This document shows positions 16,150 through 23,060 of a stretch of 27,940 nt of DNA, in pieces. A program made the position numbers and the translations under genes. Source of the stretch: Accumulibacter sp031732815. Lineage in GTDB: Bacteria; Pseudomonadota; Gammaproteobacteria; Burkholderiales; Rhodocyclaceae. The notes beneath the pieces were generated by a model. That model saw only the letters and a list, made by a program, of their open reading frames with translations. It was not told the DNA's origin and searched no databases. Position 1 is the stretch's first letter. Every line of letters begins with the position of its first letter. The DNA lies in NCBI RefSeq assembly GCF_031732815.1, contig NZ_JAVMKF010000135.1, positions 1 to 27,940 of the forward strand, written 5' to 3'.

Positions 16150-17538
16150 ATGCAAATCAACGTGGAAACCAAGCCGGTTGCCTCAGCCGCGTACAACAAC
16201 AAGAAAAAACGACTGATCGAAACCATCGACCGCCTTTACCATCGGGATGCCAAGGCCTCTCTGCAGAAGGTGATCTCCCGCCTGCATCCGGCCGACCTGG
16301 CGTCGATCCTGGACGAATTGCCGCCGGAGCACGTGGTCGATGTCTTCTACGCGATCAACGAGACCGAAATGGCGGCCGAAGTGTTCACCCAGTTGTCGGT
16401 CAGCCTGCGCACGCAGGTGATGACCGAGTCGCCGGTCGAGAAGCTTGCCGGGGTCCTCCAGCATCTGGCGCCGGATGATCTCGCCGACCTGGTCGGCGAC
16501 CTGCCAGAGGAACAGCGCGCGCAGTTGATGGCGCTGCTCGACCGGGAAAGCAAGGACGAAGTCGAAAGCCTGCTCAAGTACGACCCGAACAGCGCCGGTG
16601 GCATCATGACCACCGACTTCTTTTCGTTGCCGCACACGCTGACGGTTGAGGAAGCGATCGAGAACATCCGCAATCGCGAAGACGTCGAAATGGTCTTCTA
16701 CCTCTACCTGACCGACGAATCCGGCCGCCTGGTGGGCGTCGTCTCGCTGCGCCAACTGCTCCTCGCGCGGCCGGGTACGCCCTTGCACAAGGTGATGAAC
16801 CGGCGCGTCATGAAAGTGACCACCGACGCTGACCAGACGACCGTCGCCATGCTGGTCGACAAGTATCACCTGCTGGCCGTCCCTGTCGTCGACGAGGAAA
16901 ATGTCCTTGTCGGCATGGTCACCGTCGACGACGTGATCGACGTGCTCGAGGAAGAAACGACGCGCGACATGTTGAAGATGGCGGGAACCAGCGAGTCGGA
17001 AACGCTGACCCACTCGGCCTTCAAGATTGCCGGGATTCGTCTGCCCTGGCTGCTCGCGGCGTTCATCGGTGGCCTGGCGGCGACCGCGGTCATCGGCCAG
17101 TACGAGGAGATCCTCGGCCAGGTCCTGGTCCTCAGCGCCTTTCTGCCGGTCGTCATGGGGATGGCCGGCAACGTCGGCGTGCAGTCGGCGACGGTTGCCG
17201 TGCGCGGTCTGGCCACCGGGGCGATCGACGTGCGCGATACCTTTCCGCTGGTCTTCAAGGAACTGCGCGTCGGCCTGCTGCTCGGCGGTTTCTACGGCGT
17301 GATCCTCGGCATCTACGGCTATCTGATGCACAACAGCCTGGCGCTGGGCCAGGTCGTCGGCCTGACGATTCTCGGCAACATGACCGGCGCGGCGCTGCTC
17401 GCCGTGCTCCTGCCGATGGTCTTCCAGCGCATGAAGGTCGATCCGGCGGTGGCCACCGGACCTTTCGTGACGACCGCAATCGACATCCTGGGGGTGCTCA
17501 ACTATTTCGTCATCGCGAGCTGGATCTTCAAACTCTAG
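16150..17538 (+). CDS. mgtE: magnesium transporter MgtE
   Basis: 462 aa. A Mg2+-selective, Mg2+-gated channel. The N-terminal superhelical domain (about 20-130, containing LHPADLASILDELPP) and two CBS domains (about 135-255, with SAGGIMTTDFFSLP and HLLAVPVVDEENVLVGMVT) form the Mg2+-sensing cytosolic part. A long connecting helix leads to five membrane helices (about 275-462) with PVVMGMAGNVGVQSAT and LGNMTGAALLAV lining the pore. All parts are present at normal length. The ATG at 16150 follows the purine tract AGGGGAAAGA. Upstream in-frame codons are not conserved. Confidence 0.96.
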   Translation: MQINVETKPVASAAYNNKKKRLIETIDRLYHRDAKASLQKVISRLHPADLASILDELPPEHVVDVFYAINETEMAAEVFTQLSVSLRTQVMTESPVEKLAGVLQHLAPDDLADLVGDLPEEQRAQLMALLDRESKDEVESLLKYDPNSAGGIMTTDFFSLPHTLTVEEAIENIRNREDVEMVFYLYLTDESGRLVGVVSLRQLLLARPGTPLHKVMNRRVMKVTTDADQTTVAMLVDKYHLLAVPVVDEENVLVGMVTVDDVIDVLEEETTRDMLKMAGTSESETLTHSAFKIAGIRLPWLLAAFIGGLAATAVIGQYEEILGQVLVLSAFLPVVMGMAGNVGVQSATVAVRGLATGAIDVRDTFPLVFKELRVGLLLGGFYGVILGIYGYLMHNSLALGQVVGLTILGNMTGAALLAVLLPMVFQRMKVDPAVATGPFVTTAIDILGVLNYFVIASWIFKL

Positions 17539-17541
17539 ACG

Positions 17542-17566
17542 CGTAGACGCGGGAACCCGCGCTACG
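17542..17566 (+). repeat. strong inverted repeat between mgtE and the sugar kinase
   Basis: CGTAG-A-CGCGG / CCGCG-CTACG form a 10-bp stem with one bulged A and a GAAC loop, in the 39-nt gap after mgtE and ending 11 bases before the GTG of the next gene. There is no T-run, so it is not a classic terminator; it may protect mRNA ends or limit readthrough and ribosome access. Confidence 0.6.
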
Positions 17567-17577
17567 AGCCGGTCGCC

Positions 17578-18534
17578 GTGGGGCGTACGCCGGGTGTTTT
17601 CACGCTGACGCTCAATCCAGCGATAGACCATAGCATCGGTCTGTCGCAACTGCTTCCCGGTGGGCTCAATCGTGTCGTGTGGGAAAAGACGACGGCCGGT
17701 GGCAAGGGCGTGAACGTCGCCGCGTTCCTTGCCGATCTTGGCTGCCGGGTCACCGCCGGCGGTCTGCTCGGCGCCGACAATGCGGATCTCTTCCAGCGTC
17801 TCTTCCTTGAGCGGGGAATTGGCGATGTTTTCGTCCGCCTGCCCGGGCGCACGCGCGTCAACCTGAAACTGATCGACGAGCACAGCCAGACGGTCACCGA
17901 AATCAACTTTCCGGGTCAGCCCGTCGCCACCGAGCACCTCGGCGAATTGCAGCGCACGATCGACGCGCAACTTGCCGGCCATGCCTTCTGCATCGTCTCT
18001 GGCAGCCTGCCAGCCGGCGTGCCGGTGGACTATTACGCGGGGTTGATCGCGCGCCTGACGACTGCCGGCAGGCGCGTTCTCCTCGACAGCAGCGGTCAGC
18101 CGCTGCGTTGCGCAATCGTCGCCCGACCCTGGGCAATCAAGCCGAACCACGCGGAACTGGAAGAACTCGTCGGCCGGCCGCTACCCGACCGAGCTGCACT
18201 CAGCGCGGCTGCCCGCGCGATCGTCGAGCAGGGCGTGCACCAGGTCATCGTCTCGCTCGGCCGGCACGGCGCGCTCTTCGTCAGCGCCAAGCGCTGCCTG
18301 CACGCCAAGCCGCCGGCGGTCGCCGTGCGCACGACGGTCGGCGCCGGCGATGCCCTGGTCGCCGGCTTCATCGCCGGCTGCCTGCGTGGCCTGGACGACG
18401 ACGCCTGCGCTCGCCTGGCGATTGCCGTCGCCGGCGGGGTGCTCGGCGAACCGGGCGCCCGCTTGCCGGGCGAGGCGGCGATCGAAGCACTGATGGCGCG
18501 CGTCGAGCTGAGCCAGGTCGCATCTGGCGGGTGA
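17578..18534 (+). CDS. fruK: PfkB-family sugar-phosphate kinase, 1-phosphofructokinase type
   Basis: 318 aa. The start FTLTLNPAIDHSIGL and GGKGVNVAAFLADLG are typical of the 1-phosphofructokinase / tagatose-6-phosphate kinase branch of the ribokinase fold. The second signature TTVGAGDALVAGF carries the catalytic base D258. It should phosphorylate fructose-1-phosphate, or possibly fructose-6-phosphate, with ATP. No fructose PTS gene (fruA, fruB) is adjacent, so the physiological substrate is open and the symbol is by family only. The start is GTG at 17578; there is no good ribosome-binding site and a hairpin lies just upstream, so expression may depend on mgtE translation. Confidence 0.85.
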   Translation: MGRTPGVFTLTLNPAIDHSIGLSQLLPGGLNRVVWEKTTAGGKGVNVAAFLADLGCRVTAGGLLGADNADLFQRLFLERGIGDVFVRLPGRTRVNLKLIDEHSQTVTEINFPGQPVATEHLGELQRTIDAQLAGHAFCIVSGSLPAGVPVDYYAGLIARLTTAGRRVLLDSSGQPLRCAIVARPWAIKPNHAELEELVGRPLPDRAALSAAARAIVEQGVHQVIVSLGRHGALFVSAKRCLHAKPPAVAVRTTVGAGDALVAGFIAGCLRGLDDDACARLAIAVAGGVLGEPGARLPGEAAIEALMARVELSQVASGG

Positions 18535-18643
18535 ACGGCCAGCCAGGCGAGCAGAGCGCGGCCCGCCCACCCGGCCGGCGGTGGCTGGAAAGCCGGCGCA
18601 GCTCGCGTACCCCGACACTGTTCCCTCGCATCGTATATGGCAT

Positions 18644-18649
18644 TAGAAT
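18644..18649 (+). promoter_or_regulatory. possible -10 element for the DUF4332 gene
   Basis: TAGAAT (5/6) lies about 90 bases before the DUF4332 ATG in the 204-bp gap after the kinase. No convincing -35 is present. Confidence 0.25.
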
Positions 18650-18738
18650 GTCGAGCGTCGAGCTTGCCAGACGATTCGTGGCCTCGACAAGACATGCGTC
18701 CTTCGCTGCACACCACACCCTGAGAGGAGAAACCTGCA

Positions 18739-19146
18739 ATGACCGTTTCTGTCAAAGAACTGCGCGGATCGACCCCGACACTGGCCGAGAAGCTGAAGGA
18801 ATCGGGCGTCGGCAACAACGAGCAATTGCTTGAGGCGGCCGCCACGCCGGCGCAGCGGAAAGCGCTGGCGGCAAGCTGCGGCTGCGATGCCCGGGTGATT
18901 CTCGAACTCGCCAATCGCGCCGATCTGGCCCGCATCAAGGGGGTTTCCGGGGTCTACTCGGATCTGCTCGAAAAAGCCGGCGTCGATACGGTGAAGGAGT
19001 TGGCCACCCGCCGGCCCGACAACCTGCATGCCAAGATCATCGAAACGAACACGGCCGAGCAGGTGACGAAACAGCCACCTTCGTTGTCCATGGTCGAGTC
19101 GTGGGTGCAACAGGCGAAAGACCTGCCCAAGACGCTGGCTTACTGA
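18739..19146 (+). CDS. DUF4332 helix-hairpin-helix-like protein
   Basis: 135 aa, soluble, starting at ATG with AGGAG well placed upstream. The segments TLAEKLKESGVGNNEQLLEAA, RADLARIKGVSGVYSDLLEKAGV and TVKELATRRPDNLHAKI (each abbreviated here to short runs) are tandem helix-hairpin-helix-like units as in the DUF4332 family. Such modules usually bind DNA or proteins, but DUF4332 proteins have no established function that I know. C-terminal SMVESWVQQAKDLP is the usual family ending. It stands alone between the sugar kinase and a convergent MFS gene. Confidence 0.82.
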   Translation: MTVSVKELRGSTPTLAEKLKESGVGNNEQLLEAAATPAQRKALAASCGCDARVILELANRADLARIKGVSGVYSDLLEKAGVDTVKELATRRPDNLHAKIIETNTAEQVTKQPPSLSMVESWVQQAKDLPKTLAY

Positions 19147-19164
19147 GCGCCGGCCGAGATCGAA

Positions 19165-19202
19165 TCCGGCGGAGAGAAACTCGTCGTTTCCGCTTCGCCG
19201 GA
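19165..19202. terminator. two-part hairpin between convergent DUF4332 and MFS genes
   Basis: An outer 7-bp stem TCCGGCG (19165-19171) / CGCCGGA (19196-19202) encloses an inner stem GAAAC (19176-19180) / GTTTC (19186-19190) with loop TCGTC. It lies between two convergent stops (19146 and 19216), where a bidirectional terminator is expected. There is no clear T-run on either side. Confidence 0.5.
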
Positions 19203-19215
19203 GCATGCTGCTGCG

Positions 19216-20406
19216 TCAGGCGCTTCCCGTCGACCTTGCTCCACGCTCGGTGTCAACCCAGAAGTGCAGCAACAGGGCGGCCGATCCGGCGCAGCTTGCC
19301 GAGAAGACGAAGGCGGCCAGCGGGTCGATCGCCTGCCATAGTTGGCCAAAGATGACCGAGGCCGGCAGCAGTGTGAGGCCCGTGGTCAGGTTGAACCAGC
19401 CATACGCCGTTCCCAGCGTCTGCCGGTCGACCAGATCGGCCGCCAGCGCCTTTTCGGCGCCTTCCGTGGCGGCCATGAAAAGGCCGTAGAAAGCGAACAA
19501 AGGCCAGAGCAGGAGCACCTCCCGATTCATCCCGAGAAGGATGTAGAAGGCGCCGTAGACGCCCCAGCCGGCGACGATCAGGCGGCTGCGGCCGAGTTTG
19601 TCGGAGAGCGCCGACAGCGGTGTGGAAAAGATCGCCGCGCTCAGCGAAACGAGTGCCCAGAGCAGCGGCACCTGATATTCGGCCAGACCAAGCTCGCGGG
19701 CGCGCAGCAGCAGGAACATGTTCGACGAATTGCCCAAGGTAAACAGCGCCAGCACGACGAGGTAGCGCTTGAACGGGGCGGGCAGTTGGTGCAGCTTCCA
19801 GGCGTCGGCGGCGGGCGGCGCCGGATCGTCGCTGGCGGGTTCGCGGATCGCCAGCGCGAGGACGACGGTGAGCGCGCCACCGAGCGCTGTCCACAGAAAG
19901 ATCGTGCGCAGCGGGAGCTCGGCGGCCAGCAAGCCGGCCGCGATGAGGGGCCCGACGACCGCTCCGGCATTGTCCATCGCGCGATGAAAACCGAAGACCA
20001 GCCCGCGCTTGCCCGGCTGGACGCTACGCGCCAGCAAGGCGTCGCGGGGTGACGAACGCAGTCCTTTGCCGACCCGGTCGGCGAAGCGCAAGGCGAGGAC
20101 AACCGGCCAGGAAGCAGCCAAAGCGAGCAGCGGACGCGCGATCGCGGCAAGTGCGTAGCCGCCGACGACCCACGGCTTGCTCGAACGCCGGCGATCGGAG
20201 AGAACACCCGAGAGCAGCTTCAGAATGCTGCTCGTCGCCTCGCAGATTCCCTCGATGATGCCCAGCGCGCGCGGCCCGGCCATCAGGACCGAAGCGAGGT
20301 AGATCGGCACGAGCGGATAGATCAGCTCGCTCGTCGCGTCGTTGGCGAAGCTGACCAGGCCAAGCAGCCAGACGGTGCGCGGCAGTTCACGCAGGCTGGC
20401 GAACAT
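19216..20406 (-). CDS. MFS transporter
   Basis: 396 aa with about 12 hydrophobic helices. Motifs include SFANDATSELIYPLVP in helix 1, the loop 2-3 motif GVLSDRRRSSKP (equivalent of the MFS motif A), DRVGKGLRSSPRDALLA and its second-half counterpart ALSDKLGRSRLI. The SPRDALLA branch of the MFS is widespread and poorly characterised, so no substrate is assigned. It lies 71 nt downstream of the DUF190 gene on the same strand, in a run with crcB. No good ribosome-binding site precedes the ATG at 20406. Confidence 0.88.
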   Translation of the reverse strand: MFASLRELPRTVWLLGLVSFANDATSELIYPLVPIYLASVLMAGPRALGIIEGICEATSSILKLLSGVLSDRRRSSKPWVVGGYALAAIARPLLALAASWPVVLALRFADRVGKGLRSSPRDALLARSVQPGKRGLVFGFHRAMDNAGAVVGPLIAAGLLAAELPLRTIFLWTALGGALTVVLALAIREPASDDPAPPAADAWKLHQLPAPFKRYLVVLALFTLGNSSNMFLLLRARELGLAEYQVPLLWALVSLSAAIFSTPLSALSDKLGRSRLIVAGWGVYGAFYILLGMNREVLLLWPLFAFYGLFMAATEGAEKALAADLVDRQTLGTAYGWFNLTTGLTLLPASVIFGQLWQAIDPLAAFVFSASCAGSAALLLHFWVDTERGARSTGSA

Positions 20407-20477
20407 GTCGGGCGGGCGAAAGTTCGGGCCGGCCGGCGGGGACTCGCTCGACCGGTACCGCCGTCGATGGGCGGCAG

Positions 20478-20840
20478 TTAGCGAAAGCTGCTTGCCTCGG
20501 GTGCGCCGAGCGTGTCCTTATCGTCCGGGTTGATGATGCCGAAAGTCGCCGGGATGCGCGTGTAGAAGAGGCGGACGTTCTCGCTGCGCAGCAGATCGAG
20601 CAGACGCTCCTCCTCCTCGGTCGTGACGACGAACTCCACTTCAACTCCACTGTCACCGGCCAGCTCGAAGAAGCGCTCCTCATGCATCGTGTGCCGGCGG
20701 CCGAAGCCGCCGATCGCCCGGAATGCCGATCCTCCGCGCAGGCCAAGCTGGTTGCCCTGGGCGAGCAGCCACTCCCACAGGAGGACGGCACGGTGAGTCT
20801 GCGTCGCGTGCAAATAGAACCGGATGAACGAGCCCTGCAT
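20478..20840 (-). CDS. DUF190 family protein
   Basis: 120 aa, soluble. The pattern GSFIRFYLHATQTHRAVLLW, followed by a GFG.RHTMHEERFFEL segment and VEVEFVVTTEEE, is that of DUF190, a small PII-like alpha/beta fold. DUF190 genes are commonly found next to crcB fluoride channels, as here, but their action is not established. GGAG lies six bases before the ATG. Gap to crcB is 88 nt and to the MFS gene 71 nt, so cotranscription is likely. Confidence 0.88.
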   Translation of the reverse strand: MQGSFIRFYLHATQTHRAVLLWEWLLAQGNQLGLRGGSAFRAIGGFGRRHTMHEERFFELAGDSGVEVEFVVTTEEEERLLDLLRSENVRLFYTRIPATFGIINPDDKDTLGAPEASSFR

Positions 20841-20928
20841 GATTGTCTCCGTCCGTTACTCTTCTCGCGAGCCACCTTCGCCGCCCTTGATCGGCGCCGG
20901 GTTGCAGTCAGCGAGTTCCGCCGACTGA

Positions 20929-21312
20929 TCACCAGCTTTTCGCCCAGAGAATCGTCGCCATGCCGGCGAAAGTCATCAACAGCGAGCCGACAACATGCGC
21001 GCCGGTGGTCAGCAGTGCCCAGATCAAGCGCTCCTCCTGCACCAAGGCCGCCAGCTCGGCAGAAAAAGTCGAGAAGGTCGTCAGGCCACCGCAGAAACCG
21101 GTGATCACCAACAGGCGCCACTCGGCGCCGACGGCGGACGAACTAGCGAAGAACGGAATCGCCAGGCCAATGATGTAGGCGCCGATCAGATTCGCCGCCA
21201 GCGTTCCCGGCGGCATCGTCGGAAACAGGCTGTTGAGCCGCTCGCCGAGTTGCCAGCGCGCCACTGCGCCGAGCGCTGCACCGAGCGAGATGGCGAAGAC
21301 TGCTTTCCACAT
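20929..21312 (-). CDS. crcB: fluoride channel CrcB (Fluc)
   Basis: 127 aa, the size of E. coli CrcB, with four membrane helices. Fluc channels are antiparallel dimers that export F-. Diagnostic segments are GAALGAVARWQL, GTLAANLIGAYIIGL (with the conserved Asn) and TGFCGGLTTFSTFS, which holds the Phe box and the Na+ site region. The ATG at 21312 gives the canonical MWK start; an in-frame TTG five codons upstream is possible. Only 44 nt separate it from the preceding FHA-EAL stop, too little for a fluoride riboswitch, and I see none. Confidence 0.95.
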   Translation of the reverse strand: MWKAVFAISLGAALGAVARWQLGERLNSLFPTMPPGTLAANLIGAYIIGLAIPFFASSSAVGAEWRLLVITGFCGGLTTFSTFSAELAALVQEERLIWALLTTGAHVVGSLLMTFAGMATILWAKSW

Positions 21313-21356
21313 GAGTCTGTTCCGCAAGCGACAAGTCGGCTGCGCCGCTGCCTGTT

Positions 21357-22457
21357 TCAGAGCTGGTCGGCCGGGATGGGCCGACCAGTGAGATATCCTT
21401 GAAAGAGCTGGAAACCCATCGCCAGGCAGACTTCGGCCTCCAACTCGCTTTCGATGCCTTCGGCGAGAGCGACCGAGCCCAGGCCGCGCACCAGCTTGAC
21501 CAGGTCGCCGACGACCCGGCGCTTGCTTTCACCCGCCAGGTGAAGATCATGGATCAATCCCATGTCGAACTTGACGAAGTGCGCCGGTACTTCGCCCAGT
21601 TCGTTCAGGCGCGCCTGTCCGGCGCCAAAATCGTCGTAGGCAAAGCGCACGCCGATGTCGCGAAAGTGCGCAGCGAGTTCGCGTAATCTTCGGCTCTCGG
21701 TGACCGCTGCTTCGTGGATTTCGACGACCAGGTCGAGATCGGGCATTTCCTGGCGCAAACAGACCAGCGCCTTGAAGAAGTCCTCGCTGAAGGTTTCCTT
21801 GGGGTGGGTGTTGGCAAAAAGCGGAAACCCGCGCAGGCGAGGGGCAATGGCGGCGACGCCGAAGCGGCGAAAGGCGACGCTGAGGTCGACCTCACGGTCG
21901 AGCGCGCTCGCCATCTTGAAGAGCCGCACCGGCGACACCGGCAGCAAGGGGTGGCTGGCTCGGCCGAGCAGTTCGTAGGCAAAAACGCAGCGGCTGTCCG
22001 CTTCAACGATCGGTTGTGCGGCGCCCGACATGCCGTGTCCGCCGAGCAGGTCGAGGAACTCGGCTTCGTTCGGCGGAAACATTTCCGATAGCGCCATGCC
22101 CGAGGGCAAGACCAGCGTGTGACCTTCACTCGGTCGCGCAGCCGGCGGCTCGACCGCGCGTGTGCGAATACGAAACTCGGCGTTGCCGAAGTGGACGATG
22201 TCGTTATCGCTCAGCAGACACGAGTTCTCGACGCGCTGACGGCCGACGAAACTGCCGTTGGTGCTGTTCAGATCGGTCAACCGGATACGGCCACTGCTGT
22301 CGGCGGTGAGCAGCGCATGGTGTCGACTAAGCCCGCGCGCGGTGACCACGAGGTCATTGTCGGGGTCGCGCCCAATGCGAAAAGGCAGGTGCGTGATGTT
22401 GTAGACGACGTGCGAACCGTCGCCCACAATCGATTCCAGAAACCAGTGCCTGGCCAA
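21357..22457 (-). CDS. FHA-EAL protein, probable c-di-GMP phosphodiesterase
   Basis: 366 aa from a TTG start, soluble. An FHA domain (about 20-100) has FRIGRDPDND, LSRHHALL and DLNSTNGSFVG. The EAL domain (about 145-366) keeps the catalytic set: E162 (in YELLGR, so ELL rather than EAL), N216, E246 (VVEIHE), D275-D276 (DDFGAG), K296 (VKFD), E333 (AEGIE) and Q353 (QGYLTGRP). It should therefore be an active phosphodiesterase hydrolysing c-di-GMP, with FHA binding tying it to Ser/Thr phosphorylation. The TTG at 22457 is chosen because GGAG lies seven bases upstream and a good promoter sits at 22494-22523; ATG starts further upstream would lie beyond the promoter. A 10-bp inverted repeat overlaps its last codons. 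Confidence 0.88.
   Translation of the reverse strand: MARHWFLESIVGDGSHVVYNITHLPFRIGRDPDNDLVVTARGLSRHHALLTADSSGRIRLTDLNSTNGSFVGRQRVENSCLLSDNDIVHFGNAEFRIRTRAVEPPAARPSEGHTLVLPSGMALSEMFPPNEAEFLDLLGGHGMSGAAQPIVEADSRCVFAYELLGRASHPLLPVSPVRLFKMASALDREVDLSVAFRRFGVAAIAPRLRGFPLFANTHPKETFSEDFFKALVCLRQEMPDLDLVVEIHEAAVTESRRLRELAAHFRDIGVRFAYDDFGAGQARLNELGEVPAHFVKFDMGLIHDLHLAGESKRRVVGDLVKLVRGLGSVALAEGIESELEAEVCLAMGFQLFQGYLTGRPIPADQL
21363..21388. repeat. perfect 10-bp inverted repeat at the 3' end of the FHA-EAL gene
   Basis: CTGGTCGGCC and GGCCGACCAG flank a 6-nt loop and cover codons for GRPIPADQ, ending four bases before the stop on the coding strand. There is no T-run. It could be a readthrough regulator between this gene and crcB, or a coincidence of GC-rich coding sequence. 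Confidence 0.45.
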
Positions 22458-22493
22458 GAGTTTGCTCCGCTGATCAGTTGAAGCCCGGGCACG

Positions 22494-22523
22494 AGTATAT
22501 GTGGCGGATTCGACGGCGGTCAA
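22494..22523 (-). promoter_or_regulatory. sigma70-like promoter for the FHA-EAL gene
   Basis: Minus-strand -35 TTGACC (22518-22523) and -10 TATACT (22494-22499), each 5/6, are separated by 18 bp. Transcription would start near 22487, about 30 bases before the TTG with its GGAG site, which supports that start. Confidence 0.6.
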
Positions 22524-22890
22524 TCTTGGATTGTCAGTTTCTCGGCGACTGATCCGGAACGAGCAGGAGCGGCATACGGATTCCGGCTTCCTGGTCGCCC
22601 AGCGCGTCGAGGCCAGGAGCATGGTCCCGACCGCCGGACTGATGATCGTCGTATTCAGCGACCGGAACGACCGAGCGAGCGGGTCCCGCATGGCAGTGGA
22701 CTCCGGTCAGCGCCCAGCCTGGCGGCAAACGCCGCCGCCTTCTGGGGCAGGCGCGCCGACACCAGATTGGCAAGATCTGGCGCAGCCTCGAACGTTTCGC
22801 CGGGGCCGCGCGAGCGAGTCCGCAAGGGATTCGCCGCTGCCGTGCCCCCCCGCGGTAAGCCGCCGGTGCCCCGATATGGTGCGAAGTTGC

Positions 22891-22899
22891 TGATATACT
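22891..22899 (+). promoter_or_regulatory. extended -10 promoter for the SBP-kinase operon
   Basis: TGATATACT matches the extended -10 pattern TG-N-TATAAT with one mismatch. No -35 is recognisable, as is common with extended -10 promoters. It would give a leader of about 155 nt before the ATG at 23061. Confidence 0.45.
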
Positions 22900-22981
22900 G
22901 ATACCGGGAGTGCTCGATTCAGTCGCAGGTGCGGGTCGTGTTGTCCCCCCGTCTTGCCAAGGACTTCGCGTACCGGTGGGG

Positions 22982-23040
22982 CAGACGGAAGAGGGCGGCA
23001 CTAGCCGAGGAAAATCCAGGCTAGGGCTTTGCCCGGTCTG
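22982..23040 (+). promoter_or_regulatory. candidate structured mRNA leader of the SBP-kinase operon
   Basis: Three nested pairings are perfect: CAGAC (22982-22986) with GTCTG (23036-23040), GGGC (22993-22996) with GCCC (23031-23034), and CTAGCC (23001-23006) with GGCTAG (23019-23024). An alternative hairpin pairs GGGC at 23024-23027 region with the same GCCC across a TTT loop, so two folds compete. The structure ends four bases before the GGAAGGG ribosome-binding site. It matches no riboswitch class I know. Confidence 0.4.
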
Positions 23041-23060
23041 TGTTGGAAGGGAAACGGAAC

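Larger units (their letters stand above)
22458..23060. other. divergent intergenic region between FHA-EAL gene and SBP-kinase operon
   Basis: 603 bp without a recognisable gene. It holds the minus-strand promoter (22494-22523), an extended -10 on the plus strand (22891-22899) and a foldable leader (22982-23040). The middle part (about 22530-22880) has open frames on both strands, but their translations are low-complexity and match nothing I know. Confidence 0.55.

Noticed and set aside
13962..16226. 754-codon minus-strand frame over the SulP gene
   Set aside because: Offset from the true SulP frame and lacking membrane helices; the 579-aa frame shows the transporter.
17542..17566. Intrinsic terminator after mgtE
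   Set aside because: The stem is strong but there is no T-run, so it is listed as an inverted repeat only.
16183..18150. 655-codon minus-strand frame opposite mgtE and the sugar kinase
   Set aside because: Antisense shadow: His/Gln/Asp/Arg-rich with no fold, spanning two real genes and their gap.
21313..21356. Fluoride riboswitch before crcB
   Set aside because: Only 44 nt available and no crcB-motif core visible.
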